In this document: one piece after another, positions 1 to 12,001 of the stretch
Layout of the letters: each line of letters starts with the position of its first letter
Position numbering within the stretch: the first letter of the stretch is position 1
Assembly (NCBI GenBank): GCA_029718625.1
Contig: CM056376.1
Location: forward strand, 78,057,386-78,121,385
Origin: Synaphobranchus kaupii
Taxonomy: Eukaryota; Chordata; Actinopteri; Anguilliformes; Synaphobranchidae
Reading direction: 5' to 3'
Length of the DNA: 64,000 nt
Made by a program: the position numbers and the translations under genes
Notes under the pieces: model-generated
Seen by the model: only the letters and a program-made list of their open reading frames with translations
Database searches by the model: none
Told to the model about the DNA's origin: nothing

Positions 1-510
1 GATTCGCCAAATTGCTAGCACCCTGTTGCCGTTGCTATTGTTGTTGTTTATGCTTCCTAGGCAACGCTTTATAGAACGCGTCTACGCAATGGCAGTGAGG
101 TTATACTCAATACCAGCACTGGTGGAACGCGTCTCGGCCAATCACGTTACTCGCTCGAATCTCATTGTTGTATAATGGGAATTAATGCCCACCCTCCAGC
201 CAATCAGAATTGAGTATTCACCCAGACCATGGTATAAGCGGATACTAACTGCTCGCGTGAACATTCGTCATTCGTTGGCTTTGGAATGTTCAATTAGCAC
301 CTTTGGTGGCTAACTTTTTTCTGCCCCATGTTAAGTGAATGGAGTCACGTAACCGGATATTGGGGTTTACTTAAAAAAACTATACAATGCACATACATGT
401 TTGATATCAAAGCACATAATACATCTGTTCCTCAACATTAGGATGTTTTTTGTTTCGAAATTGGTGGTGTAGAATTTTAGCTATGTTTATTAACAAAAAA
501 CTCTTAATCT
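1..510. other. No gene seen
   Basis: AT-rich sequence with no convincing coding frame, RNA gene or repeat boundary that I can recognise. The last bases (511-515, TTATG) are the left target-site duplication of the solo LTR that follows. Confidence 0.5.
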
Positions 511-515
511 TTATG

Positions 516-1773
516 TGTAATGGGGACGTGACGTGTGAGCTTCGAGGGACCAAACGCAGCAAGGGGATTCATTAAGCTTAATAAAAGCCACTGAGACGGA
601 GAGACCCCGTATATAGGGAAATATAAGGACAACACAAATAACCTAGTTCCCGCTCTCAACTGGAGGGAAATAGTAAGGGAACTAGGAAAAAAAGGGGCGT
701 AACTAAAAACAACCCGTATAACCGGACGAACGTCACACGAAAGCAAAGAATCTCAAGCTCGGTAAACACAACGAGCTAAAAAAAAACACTGAATACTCAC
801 AGTATACAAAACAGTGAAAAACAAGATGCTAACGTGGAATGAGAGAAAGGGCTGCCTCGGAGGTAACACAAACGAAGGAACGTAAAATAGAGCTAAGCAA
901 GGGGAGAACGCAACCAGCAAAAAAATAACTCCCCAACACTAAAACGGAGTGTACTGCTTGCTGCAGGAATTAAAAGGAAGCAGTCTCCATGTCCTAACCT
1001 CTACCGGCAGTGTGCCAAATGCAAGACATGCGAAAAATAATGGCCCTACATCTCAATAAGGGGAAAGGTAACTAGAAGGCGAAAGGAATAGAGATCTAAC
1101 GTTCCATGGCTACTTTCATAGGCTCGCAGTCACACGCAAACATGTCAACAAAATCGCCCAGTCTCCCTGTGAGGAGAGACGTACCCGGAGGACGAACACG
1201 CCCTGCCTCTCAGTATAGATACAGCCCTGCCTCAGTATGATAAACGCCCTGTCTCTTAGTAAGAAATTACTATATTAATATACCCACAAACAAACAGACT
1301 CCTCTCGCTTTCAAGGAAGAAAGCAGACAGAGAAAGGAGGAAGAGACAGAAAAGGCAACAGGTCTAGGCAAAGAAAGAAAGGAAAGACCAGGAAGCGGAG
1401 ACAGAAAAGAGCCACGGACGAAGAGTCCTAATAGCTACATACACAAAGGCAAGTCCCGCATTACTCCAATTAAACTCATTGGAGCAAAGAGGTCTCCTAC
1501 AGAGCCTAGACCTAACCATACTGGCTAAGCAAACAAAGGGCAAAAAATTATACCAAACACAAAACAATGCAAAATAATACAAAATAATATAGAAGCCCAG
1601 AAAAAAGGGAACGTGGGCTTAAATAGCTCCAAGGTAACCACGCACAGGTGTGATGCTGAGAGAAGCTCCGCAATAAAGACGTGGCGGAGCAAACATCCAC
1701 TGAAAGGGCAGCGCCCTCGCGTGGCTACCGAGGAAAATGACTGCAAAGGAAGGACTAGTCAAAAACCATGATA
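516..1773 (-). mobile_element. Solo LTR, family A (short copy)
   Basis: A 1258-bp solo LTR on the minus strand. It is flanked by the 5-bp duplication TTATG (511-515 and 1774-1778). Read on the minus strand it begins TATCATGG, a mutated TG start, and ends CATTACA. It is clearly homologous to the plus-strand LTR at 56208-57960: both start with the CATGGTTTT block and a segment containing GCCACGCGAGGG, and both end in the AATGAATCCCCTTGCTGC block. No internal coding region or second LTR is present, so it probably arose by LTR-LTR recombination. Short open frames in it are not genes. The superfamily is not proven; the TG..CA ends and 5-bp duplication fit a Ty3/Gypsy-like element. Confidence 0.8.
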
Positions 1774-1778
1774 TTATG

Positions 1779-3692
1779 CTAATTTTTTAAGTATCCCACC
1801 AAATGAAAATGATACATGATACACCAATATTTTCCATTTTTGGTTTGTGATGAGATATCGGTGTGATGAGTCACCCTGCCAAATATTTTGGAAATCAGTG
1901 CTGTAATAGCTGAGAACAAAAATCACATTTTTTCATGCAAGTACTGACCAAAACAAACATATACAGCGGCTACCGCCACTGTATAATATCAGTGAACATA
2001 GCCAATGTGCTGTCATTCTCATACACAAGATGAAGTCCTAATTGAATGATTAATTGGAATGATTGCCAAAATCATTAACTGAATGATTATTTTACCTGTA
2101 GCCTAACATTAATAAATATAAGATATACATGAAAATGATTTTTGTCAAATAAATGAATATACTGTGCATAATATTAACATTCTTAATAAAGACAAGATAC
2201 TACTATTTCTTTTTTATGGGTTACATCAGTTCTGTATTCTGGAGAAACAAACCCCATAATTAAACCAGGAACTGAGCAATCAGAAAATAATCAGTATAAT
2301 AATCAGGTAAATTTTTTTGCATGGCATGTTCGAAAAAACACTTTTTTTCTTTCTGCCCTCCATCTGCAAGTCCAGTTCCTTAACCATTATACTACACTGC
2401 CGCCCACATACATACAAACAAGATATATTTATTTAAATGTTAATGCACAGTGAAAAGTATGGAGCTCAATAACTGACAAAAGTATTTGAATTTGAATTTA
2501 GTATATTTGAATTATATACCTGTGCTTTCTGAGTATAATGAAAAAGCAACATTACCGGTGTCACAGAAGTAGGCATGGTAGAAATGAGCCGCACATTCAT
2601 TTCCCAGTAGGCAGAGTAAATAATTCAGTGAACAGAATGCTGACACTGGAGTGAATTCACAATCAATTTAGTCAACATCTGCCAGCCCCATGAATACATT
2701 CCTCAAACACACACCCACATACACATCAGCTATATCGTCCTCCAAAGAACAGCTGACATCATCATCATCAACTCTCAAAAATCCCTCTGGGCCCTTATAC
2801 TTACAGTTATAGAGAGGGGTAAAGGCAAACACAGGTAGGGGAAGAAGGCTTTCCCCTCCTACCCCCACTTCTCCTTTCTTTGCTGCAGCCAAAACAAAGA
2901 CTCAAAGACTGACATTCTCATAGCAGAGTTGAACAGCAGCACACAGTGGGAGCTATACCCCCCTCCCTACACACCCTCTCAGCCTCTCACGAGGATGCCC
3001 AGAATTTGATGAGCGTGTTTTATGTGGACCATTTTGTCGTTGTGACACTTCACATAAACCAATTCAAATCACGACAGAGACCTTTATGGTCAAAATGCTG
3101 TGCTGAATTTTAATAACAATATGACGTGTAGGAATAACGGATACCCTGGTTTTTCTGTATTAAATCATATTTTCTACTCAGCAGCTATGCAGAGGAATAG
3201 CAAAGTGTGTTCACTATAATTTATTTGAAACCATTCATGATGGATTGAATTTATATAACGGTTTTCATCTCAGAATCTGAGAATGCTTTACTGAAGGGGA
3301 CCACCACCAACAAATAGTGTCCACCTGCGTAATACATGGCAGCCGTATTGAGTTAGACTGACAGATGGCCAGATTGGGGGAGGCATGCTGGGAATTTGTC
3401 CAGGACACCAGGACATCCCTAGCTCTTTGTCATGAGCACCATGCTCATCTTTAAACACTACAGGAAGCCTGAACCCCTGTGCTTTATCTCATCTGAGAGA
3501 CAGTGGCCTGGATTGAAGGAACATTTCTCCTGACTCAGCAGTGAAGGGGTATTTTCTGCACGAATGCAATTTGCATGGTATACTTTGTGAATGCTGAACA
3601 AAATTTTGGTAAAGAGGAAAACCAACCTTTACTAATGTTTACTGAATCCAGGCCTCATTCAGGTCTCAGTGTAACACAGCACATGCTGTCCC
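1779..3692. other. Mostly unannotated, no gene seen
   Basis: AT-rich intergenic-looking sequence. Apart from the SINE head fragment at 2366-2404 I see no coding region or bounded repeat. A 74-residue open frame at 2668-2892 (minus) has no recognisable motif and low-complexity acidic content, so I do not call it a gene. Confidence 0.4.
2366..2404 (-). repeat. SINE tRNA-head fragment
   Basis: This fragment matches the tRNA-derived head of the SINE at 9985-10200: both share the stretch TTAACCATTATACTACACTG and the GCCGCCCA end. On the minus strand it reads GGCGGCAGTGTAGTATAATG, which carries an A-box-like TAGTATAATGG. Only about 40 bp remain, without B box or tail. Confidence 0.6.
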
Positions 3693-3804
3693 TTAACCCT
3701 TTCGCGCAGACCCCCTAGTGGCCATGGCGCCGGCACCAAGATTTTGGTCAGCTCAGATATTCATTGCTCCTGCAACCAAACTATGTGTGGAAACATTACA
3801 CTCT

Positions 3805-5723
3805 GGGCCCTATCTTACACCCGGCGCAAAGCGGCGCTAACCCAAACGCAAGTGTCTTTGCTATCTTACACCCGGCGCTAGGTCCATAATAACGCCTAAC
3901 GCTTGCGTCCTTTAACTAGCATGTATTCTTGCGCCATCACAAGTGAACTGGCGTGTTGGTCTTAAGATGAGGAGTGGCCAGGATTCTTTTTGGCGTATTG
4001 CTATCTTGAGCCAGCAGAAAGCGCTTGCGCTAGAACCACCACAAACCTGGTCTAAAGTCATGTCGCAGTTGTTTATGTTATTTTAACGGCGCATATAAGT
4101 GCGTTTACATAGGCGTGTGCACAACGCGCATACCCTCCTGTCTGTTACACACAGGGGCGTGCACAAGCATGACTAAAATATCTAGATCACAATGTGAAAT
4201 ATTATTATTGTGTAGGTTATATCAAAAATGCATAATAATAAAAGGTTCCATAGGTCCACATACCTTTCCCTCAGCGAAGGGAAACAATGCCACATTACAT
4301 TGCTCTCAGCCTACTCCATCAACATCCAGGCGATGTGCGATGGTACGGGACAATGGCTATCCATTAAAAAGAAGCTGATAACACCTATAGCTATCAAGCC
4401 TAATGCGCAAATTGTCTTTGCACCTAATGTGTGAATTGTCATTCAATGGAAAACTCGCGTACTGCAATAGACGGACATTTGCGTTCTGAAAATGCGCTTC
4501 AGATGTCATTACAATACAGCTCTGTTTATCTAGGAATACAGCCTGTAAGTAGGCTAAATAGAATGGTTTGTGACTGAAAAAAGTTCAAAATCTTGTCCAG
4601 TGAATATTGCTTTTTATTGTTTTTCAAATAGCCTAGGCTACAGCGGACTCGCTGTGCATAATGTTTTTTCGATAGACTATGGTTAAAAAACGATAGATAA
4701 ATATCATCATGTTAACTGAATTGTAGCCTAACCTTAGCTATTCTTCGTCCTTCATATTTTTTTAATTGCAGTGACAAGGTTTCCATACCCTCAGCTTATT
4801 AAAACCCCGCTGATTTCACCTGTTATTCCATAACTGAACAAAAGATTTTAAAGAGAACTAAGTGTCTAATTAGAAACGAATTGTTACACAATTAATTTAC
4901 AATTAATTTTTATTCCATTATCTGCATGTTCGCTTTACAAGAGCAGGTCTGTTTCCCCTGCTGTACATCGCACTTTTCACGGTTTTCCTGGGAAAGTGAA
5001 TCGTTTTAAAGTATTACGCTTCCAGTAAAACAGGTTGGTCACATTTCCTTAAGCAGGACATTATAAAACAAGGGGAAATATGCTGAACCTATGGGTTGCC
5101 AACCTGACAGATTTGTTGTATTTAGTGTCATAATTAAGGCAAAATAACGTTAGTTATGTTATTCATCTAAATTAGAATGCAGGTAGCCTAATGAACTTCA
5201 GATGAAGCTTGAACATGAGTTCATTGCATAATCAAACGAAATTCGTTAAACAAGCAGACTAATTTGGCGTTTTCTAAGGTGAGAAGGAAGCAATTGGTCG
5301 CTTATTCTCAGCTGTTGCAGGTGCTTTTAACGAAATTTAACAGCATATATTTTGTAAACAGCACTGTCAGGAATTACCGGGAACTCATAATACTACTACT
5401 GCTACTGATCCATATAGCCTATTCCTTGATCGCACTAAACACGCACGAGCATGTCTGTTTCGCCATCATAAGCAATCCGACAAGGTGGAAAAGCAGGCTT
5501 TTAAAGGGAATGGGATATGACATTTTGATTGGTTTATTGCATGTCACGCCCAAGACACACCTATAATTAATGAAGAGACTAGGTTCAGCCCAGTTGCACC
5601 TTGCGCCGTGCTTAGCGCCCAAAAAACACGCCGTTAAAATAGCAAAAGTGGACTTGGACACGCCCTAAATGGACTTAGCGCCATGCGCTTAGACTAAGCG
5701 CCAAGATCGCCAAGATAGGGCCC
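3805..5723. mobile_element. Harbinger-like non-autonomous element
   Basis: Terminal inverted repeats GGGCCCTATCTT (3805) and AAGATAGGGCCC (5723), flanked by the 3-bp duplication TCT (3802-3804 and 5724-5726). The paralogous empty site in copy B reads AATAACTCTGTGTTTTAA at about 12082-12100, confirming both the ends and the 3-bp duplication. Both subterminal regions are rich in GGCGC/GCGCA motifs. The 1919 bp contain no transposase or Myb-like frame I can recognise. Classification as PIF/Harbinger rests on the 3-bp duplication and on the terminal repeat being close to that of 23275-24238, which carries a Myb-like frame. Confidence 0.7.
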
Positions 5724-6043
5724 TCTGTGTTTTAGCTTTATTAGTACATGGTTCATGGCAACTCTGCCGAATACGGAGTTTCTAAGTGTCACTATTTTCC
5801 CATAGCAAGTCCATTTAACAAGCAACCCCCTACCCAGTCTCGCCTGCAACTATACCTACCCATGCATGACACAGTGGAAAATAGCGTCTATGTGTGAGAT
5901 CATAAATATATTTTTTTGTTCCGTCATAGCAACAAAATAAACTCAACAATAGTCCGATCGTATGACAAAAAAGCAGTGAAAAGCCCTGCTCACTCAAATG
6001 CAAAATAAACATGGAATTCTTGTGTAATTATACCATGTCATTC

Positions 6044-6405
6044 TACAATAGAATAGAATAGAATAACTTTTATTTTCCCACAACACACAAACAAACATCA
6101 AATAAAGACATTCAATAGAATCATTGCATTAATCAAACTAATTAAGTGAATTAAAGTGGAATAGCCTACAGCCAAACGTCATGATTAAAAATATCCCGTG
6201 ATGTCCAGTGTTATCAAGCAGTCCAACACACAAACTCCGCCTCCACGACTTTCCTCCATACGCGCAGTGTTGCGGTCTCTGTCCACTGTCAACACGGAGC
6301 ACCGAACTGCGTCAGCCTTCCCGCCTCACTCCTCCCACGCATCATCTTTTCCTTCCCTTCCCTGGTGGCCTTTTGAAGATTGCCTGCAGTCCTAGATCTG
6401 CAGTA
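6044..6405 (-). mobile_element. 5'-truncated LINE tail
   Basis: This segment is absent from the matching place in copy B (about 12405-12425). Read on the minus strand it ends in GGGAAAATAAAAGTTATTC followed by (ATTCT)n, the same tail as the plus-strand LINE fragment ending at 14013. It is therefore a short 3' piece of that LINE family. The exact 5' boundary is uncertain by about 10-20 bp. No reverse transcriptase residue is visible. Confidence 0.55.
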
Positions 6406-6861
6406 CTATCAATATCTGCTACTAAATATGAAATAAATATCCAATCCTACCATTGGTTTTACGCCTAGAGATGTCCCTATCAAAATTCAGCGATCATTTA
6501 TTGTCTGGGACATTCCGTTTGAGAAATAGACAACACTTTATAAAGCTATTACACTATCTGGAACGTCAACGTGTAAAAACCCCCACGCTCTGCAAACCTG
6601 TCTAATGCATTCCAGTTCATTCTGGTTTCATTGATGATTCCTTTATCAAATATCATATATTATAACCTTAGCAACGGTGTTTTCAATATCTGATTGGATG
6701 CTTTGAACAATAAATTACAACCTAGCGGAACGGTATTTTTAGTTTTAACAGTCTAGTTTTATGCAAGCTCTACAGAAAACGCATTCCATGACAGGAGTTT
6801 TTCCTTCCCGATATGTAAGTAGTACTGCATGTAATATGCGGTTGTTCTCGCTGGCTACATA

Positions 6862-7110
6862 TCGACAGCCTCATAACAAAAGTGCCTAAGTCATTTTTTG
6901 GACATTTTGAGATTTTCTGCCTCAATCACTTCATTTATCATTCGTCAACAGTGTAAAAATGCTCAAGTCACTGCAGGTCGCTGTGCACTTCCTGAACCAC
7001 TTTATGCTATTCTGCCTAAATCCTCATTGACGTAGAATTGCAGCAGTTTTTTGCCTTTTTCTCAAAACTACAAAAAAATGACTTAGGCACTTTTGTTATG
7101 AGGCTGTCGA
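6862..7110. mobile_element. 249-bp MITE, TA target
   Basis: Nearly perfect terminal inverted repeats of about 40 bp begin TCGACAGCCTCATAACAAAA and end TTTTGTTATGAGGCTGTCGA. TA lies on each side (6860-6861, 7111-7112). Copy B has the uninterrupted site GGCTACATATGTACGT at about 12861, so the element is a later insertion into copy A. TA duplication suggests Tc1/mariner mobilisation, although ATAT as a 4-bp duplication fits equally well. It has no coding capacity. Confidence 0.8.
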
Positions 7111-7570
7111 TATGTACGTTTGTTTTTCCACTAGACCACTGTCTTGTCCAATATGTTTGATAGGCACATTGTTATTTTTGCATTTTGAGTGTATTTCACA
7201 TACTGTAATGTAAGCGTTCATTGGTGACTAAGTCATGTTTTGTGTTTGATGTACCGATTTTCATTGAAGATAGAACATTTGGCAGCATTTTGCTGATGGT
7301 GGAATATTATTTTATTTTCATGTTATCGTACATAATATAGGCTCTATATATTTGTCACTTGGCATGGAAAATACTCATTCCAATTTACCGTGCACTGATA
7401 CAGTGAGCACCATAATTCATTGGACAGTGACACATTTTTTGTGATTTTGGTTCTGTACTCTAGCACTTTGAGTTTGAAAGGATACAATGACAATGAGGTT
7501 GAAGTGCAGCTTTAATTTGAGGGTAATTTGTGAGGGTATTCATCAGGGCCGTTTGTAGACTGCTTTGATT

Positions 7571-7594
7571 GGGGGGGGGGGGGGGGGGGGGGGG
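7571..7594. repeat. Poly-G run (24 G)
   Basis: A run of 24 G, followed at 7621 by a second run of nine. It lies inside the Tc1/mariner-type insertion. The length is unreliable in short-read data and it could form G-quadruplex structures. Confidence 0.9.
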
Positions 7595-7790
7595 CATGAA
7601 GAGATGTTGGTGGTGCACAAGGGGGGGGGCTTTTTTTATAACTCATTTGAGCCTTTTTTAAAACTAATTTCCTGCATTTCTACACAACCTCACACAGGCC
7701 ATTTACTAAAATAAAATGTTTAATTTATGAACATTTTGAAGATTTTTTTTTCTTCAAAGCCATAGATGAGATTTGAGATGCTTCCATATA

Positions 7791-8715
7791 CAGATCCTTT
7801 CCAAAAAATTAGAATATCATGGAAAAGTTGTTTTTTTTTCCATAATTCCATTCAAAAAGTGAAACTTTCATAGATTATAGATTCATTACACACAAAGTGA
7901 AATATTTCTAGCCTTTATTTGTTTCATTTTTCATAATTTTGGCTTACAGCTCCAGAAAAACCCCCAAACAGTATTTCAAGAAGTTAGAATAGTGTGTCGA
8001 AAATCAGCATTTACTTCAGTTATTTCAGAGAATTAATGTTTTAGACTGAGTGTCACACTATCATCTAATTTACTCGAAACACCTGCAAAGTTTATCTCAG
8101 TTTGGTTCAGTATGGGGAAGACTACAGACATGACAATTGGCCAGAAGACCATCATTGACACCCTCCAGAAGATGGGTAAGCCACAAAAGGTCATCGCTAA
8201 GGAGGCTGGCTGTTCACAGAGTGCAGTGTCCAAGCATATCAATAGAAAGTTTAGTGGAAGGGAAAAATGTGGCAGGAGAAGGTGCACAAGCAAAAGAGAT
8301 GACCGTAGGCTTCAGCGGATTGTCAAGCAAAGACGATTCCAAAATTTGGTGGAGATGCAGAGGGAGTGGACTGAGGCTGGAGTCAGTGCTTCAAAAACCA
8401 CCACGTACAGACGTATCCGGGGACATGGGCTACAACTGTCGGATTCCTCGAGTCAAGCCACTCCACTCATTCTCTGAAATAACTGAAGTAAATGCTGATT
8501 TTCGACACACTATTCTAATTTCTTGAAATACTGTTTTGGGGGTGGGGTTTTCTGGAGCTGTAAGCCAAAATTATGAAAAATGAAACAAATAAAGGCTAGA
8601 AATATTTCACTTTGTGTATAATGAATCTATAATCTATGAAAGTTTCACTTTTTGAATGGAATTATGGAAAAAAAACAACTTTTCCATGATATTCTAATTT
8701 TTTGGAAAGGATCTG
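7791..8715 (+). mobile_element. Tc1-like element, internally deleted, long inverted repeats
   Basis: The ends are CAGATCCTTTCC and GGAAAGGATCTG with TA on both sides (7789-7790, 8716-8717). The inverted repeats extend for about 240 bp on each side, up to the pair TTCAGTTATTTCAGAGA / TCTCTGAAATAACTGAA. Only an N-terminal transposase remnant survives between them, so it is a deletion derivative. The long repeats and TA target are typical of Tc1-like elements of the IR/DR class. Confidence 0.9.
8112..8477 (+). pseudogene. Tc1 transposase N-terminal fragment
   Basis: The 121-residue frame starts MGKTTDMTIGQK and carries a helix-turn-helix at about residues 22-43 (KVIAKEAGCSQSAVSKHINR), followed by the second DNA-binding helix region typical of Tc1 transposases. 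The frame runs through the paired DNA-binding part to about residue 105 and then enters the right inverted repeat, giving a nonsense C-terminus. The entire DDE catalytic domain is missing. It cannot transpose by itself; a bare DNA-binding product could in principle compete for transposon ends, but there is no evidence of expression. Confidence 0.85.
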
Positions 8716-8717
8716 TA

Positions 8718-9984
8718 AAGCTAAATCATAGGTTAATCAGTATATTGGTGGATAAGATAATTTTATTACATTTTAAGCCCACCTCCACCCCCCCCCTCAT
8801 CTTATAGGAGGACAAATCGAGCGTAGCGTTAGTTCGGACAGGTCACGTTAGTTAAGCTCCGGTCGAATCAGCTGTAATGATGATTCACCTATCACAGTCC
8901 ATTCACATCACAGGGCAGTCTATTTATCGCCCTCAGCTAACAAGGCGCTTCTTCTGCATGTTCTGCTACATGCCGCAAGTTTTAAAAAAAACCCTCCTCC
9001 ACCCCTGCTCCATCCTCCACCCCTGCTCCATCCTCAAGTGTCCCTCTGTTGCATCTATCACTCCTGTTTGGATCACCAACAGTCGTGCTACCTACACATT
9101 TTCCCCCTCTTGTCCCACTTCGGGCAACTGCCCGGAGCGGTAGCTATAGATAGACTGAGCACCCTCCTCCAGATGCAGCTGCTTCAGCTACAGCTCCACG
9201 CCTGTCCCCTGCCTGATGGTACCAGCTGTTGGCCTTCAAATCATCTCATTACCGGCTCAATTATTTCATTGACATTTGTGTCCGTTAGTCTTTTTACACG
9301 TATTCTGTGATCAGCTCTCCAGTAAACGGTGCCGGTCAGCGGCGGATGGGCTCCCCCTTCAGAGTCAGGTTCTGCCCAATGTTTCTTCCTGCTAACAGCA
9401 GGGAGTTTTTCCTTGCCACCGTCGCCCTAGGCACGCTCCATGGGGGTTCAGACCCGGTTCTCTAAGCTTCATATAATATCGCTTTAAAGGTGCTATACGT
9501 ATATGTATATGTACTAAACTAAAATGGAATGGAATCTATAAAAACCATTCACATTGCTGCTGGATCTGTTTTGTTTGTATCCCTATGGGGGGTTTTGCTG
9601 CTGCCCTCCCTGCCTTATCCATGCATGCTTGCCTGGATTGGCGAGAGGGCTTTCTGAACAGATCCATACCGCCAAACCTAAATGTGTTGCTTTAATAATG
9701 TTAATAAAGCTTTAACTTTAACGACAGTGGTCCTGACTGAACTTTATTTATGCCCAATAATACCAAATCATTATCTAATCTTATATGGAAACAAGTATAT
9801 TAAAGCCCCATGGAATAAAGCCTAAAATCGTTAAAATGTATGTATGGTACCAAACTTGAGTGTGTTATGAAGCATCCACCAAAGTTTGAATGAAAGAAAA
9901 TATAGAAATATGATTAAACACTGCTCAAAAACAGCTGAATTAGCTGATCAGACCTGTATTAGGACGGTCGGGGCGTGGGCATAA
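8718..9984. other. Unclassified filler; possible LINE 3' end
   Basis: No coding region is recognised. At about 9370-9520 the sequence contains GGGAGTTTTTCCTTGCCACC and then a TCTAAGCTTC...GCTTTAAAGGTGCTATA block, a pattern I associate with 3' ends of fish LINEs or LINE-derived repeats; this is a weak call. There is also a short tandem duplication of a CCACCCCTGCTCCATCCT unit at about 8999-9035. Confidence 0.35.
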
Positions 9985-10200
9985 CATTACATTACAGGCA
10001 TTTAGCAGACGCTCTTATCCAGAGCGACTTACACAACTTCTTATTACATTTATCCATTTATACAGCTGGATATATACTGAAGCAATTCAGGTTAAGTACC
10101 TTGCTCAAGGGTACAACGGCAGTGTCCTACCTGGGAATCGAACCTGCAACCTTTCGGTTACATGACCAGTTCCTTAACCATTATACTACACTGCCGCCCA
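9985..10200 (-). mobile_element. tRNA-derived SINE (V-SINE-like)
   Basis: Read on the minus strand the head GGGCGGCAGTGTAGTATAAT has an A-box-like TAGTATAATGG, followed about 45 bp later by the B box GGTTCGATTCC. A central block with CTTGAGCAAGGTACTTAACC follows, and the tail contains GTCGCTCTGGATAAGAGCGT and CTGCTAAATGCCTGTAATG, a 3' end widespread in fish repeats. This order (tRNA head, central domain, LINE-type tail) is that of V-SINEs. I could not define a target-site duplication. The family name is from memory and unverified. Confidence 0.7.
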
Positions 10201-11092
10201 CACGCTTGATTGACATTCCTCTGTCCAAGAAGACACTCGCCATCACACAAAACAAAAAATACAAAATAGCGCAAGCGGGGAGAATTGGGGTTGTACAATA
10301 TGTAGGCTATGAACCTAACGACGCTGAATTTGAGAGTGAAGAAATTCCACAACGAGATAATCCGCATTTCCATGTAATAATAAACCACACTTCTTAACTT
10401 CTGTTATAACATTTGTTTCTTCCAATAAAGACGTGGATATTGCTGCTAGCTAGCTAGTTGACGTTGCGTAGCTTGCAGGTTGAATGCCACAGAATTGTTT
10501 GGTTGGTTACCCTGGCAACTAAAGCTCCGTTTCAGTTCTGTGTTAAAAAAAAATCAACTGCGCTGTACCCAGCACCGGCGAGCAGAGCGATGAGAAGGCA
10601 AATGTGTCATTATTATTTAACGTTAGTCCTACACACCCAATGTTAGCCAAGATATGCATAACGTTACTGAAATCCACAGGGCTAGCTAACACACTGGCCG
10701 TGTTCGAAAAAATAAGGCATTAATGCGGGTGCGGGAACGGGAACACATTCGTTTTGACAAATGCTGGTGGGAGGGACAAGCGACTTAGCCTTCTGAATGG
10801 CTTGGGATTAGTGACTATTCCCCAGTATAGTACCGCCCAACTTCATATAGTCCCCCGCCCCATAGTCCCCCCCATTTTCAGGCATCAAAAATATTTGACA
10901 GTTTAACATAATGTAGAATAAAGTAATCATTTTTAATATTTGGTTGCATATCCTTTGCATGCCATGACGTCCTGATGTCTATGACCCAACAATATCAAAA
11001 GAATCTTATTTTCTGATTTCCTACAAGCGATACTATAACCTCTCTGCATTTGAATGGATCTCTATGGGAATTGGGGGGTGGGACTAGATTTA

Positions 11093-11414
11093 GCTGTAAA
11101 TTATGCTGGAACAGTATGGAATATATGGTTGGCGAAATGGCTGTAAGTCATCAAGGGTCTGAGGTATCAAACAAGCCTTAAACCATCACTCTGCTGCCAG
11201 ATATGCAGTAGATATGGATGGATCACTTTAAGGGTTGTTTCTCCTGACAAATTTTCCTATTGAACTCTATGGAAAAATAAGTCAGAAGAAGAAATCCCCT
11301 TCAAGTTATCCATCCATATCTACTGCATATCTGGCAGTAGAGTGATGGTTTAAGGCTGGTTTGATATGTCAGACCCAACCATGTGTTCCATACTGTTCCA
11401 GTGTAATTTACAGC
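11093..11414. mobile_element. Foldback MITE, TA target
   Basis: A 322-bp near-palindrome. The ends are GCTGTAAATTATGCTGGAAC and its complement at the right end, and inner blocks such as GATATGCAGTAGATATGGAT are mirrored at about 11315. TA lies on each side (11091-11092, 11415-11416). It interrupts the right end of the 7401-11434 insertion and is therefore younger. No coding capacity. Confidence 0.8.
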
Positions 11415-11436
11415 TAGAATTATGGTGCTCACTGTA

Positions 11437-11997
11437 TGTGCTAGATGAATGTCAAATTTCCATGGAGTCATTATTCTCTTTTTTTAAAAAGAAAGAGAAA
11501 TGTGGTCCCAGGGCAAAATAATATACTGTAGAGTACAGGAAAAAGTGATATTTTATTGAGGTACAAGAGTGAATGATTAGGCCAGATATTTAGGTGTGTG
11601 TAACAGTGTGATATCAATGTTTTCATCTTAAACCATCAGAAGGGGAAAATGTATATGCTTTATAATCAACATTTTTTAAATTTATTTTATGACATGTTTT
11701 GGATAGGGTATTGGACCCATAGATATCTACCCCCCTGTACCGATGAAGATATTTTCTCCCACTTGAAAATGATACAAGAGTGTTTTATGCGTGGAGTGAT
11801 ACTAAAAGTTATCGACACTCTTACTGGATGTTCATAACTTAAGTCTAAACAGGGGCTGAAATGACATAATCATATACAGTAATTTGAGCGAACATATTGT
11901 CATTGCGCACTCGGTAATCATATGTGCATTTTCGTTTCCAACAATGACACTTGTAAAGCTGTTGTTAAACCTTATTTAAGTGGATTTATGTGGTTAC
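11437..11997. other. Right part of copy A
   Basis: Non-coding body of the TTAA element. It shares ATCTACCCCCCT and neighbouring sequence with 14160-14180 of copy B, and the ACTGTAGAGTACAGG block with 13250-13265. Similarity fades toward 11870 and the right end of copy A is not recognisable. Confidence 0.5.
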
Positions 11998-12001
11998 TTA
12001 A

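Larger units (their letters stand above)
7401..11434. mobile_element. Tc1/mariner-type insertion enclosing later inserts
   Basis: The ends are CAGTGAGCACCATAATTC (7401) and its exact complement GAATTATGGTGCTCACTG (to 11434), with TA on both sides (7399-7400 and 11435-11436). The empty site in copy B is GCGCTGATATGTGGTAG at 13144-13160, with one TA. The identity of the two ends stops after 18 bp because a foldback MITE sits just inside the right end. The interior holds a deleted Tc1 (7791-8715), a possible LINE tail (about 9370-9520), a SINE (9985-10200) and the foldback (11093-11414). No transposase of the outer element is recognisable. Confidence 0.65.
3697..11997. mobile_element. TTAA-specific DNA transposon, copy A (with insertions)
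   Basis: The left end is TTAA (3693-3696) followed by CCCTTTCGCGCAGA, and the far end of the neighbouring copy B is TCTGCGCCAAGGGG followed by TTAA (14674-14677). TTAA duplication plus CCCT-type inverted repeats fits piggyBac, with Kolobok as the alternative. Segments 3697-3804, 5724-7400 and 11435-11870 align along copy B, so copy A originally had about the same size and grew through insertions at 3805-5723, about 6044-6405, 6862-7110 and 7401-11434. The boundary to copy B is placed at the TTAA at 11998-12001; the right inverted repeat of copy A is not recognisable. No transposase is seen, so it is non-autonomous. Confidence 0.55.

Noticed and set aside
504..746. Minus-strand 80-codon frame as a gene
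   Set aside because: It starts and ends in or at the solo LTR 516-1773 and has no motif.
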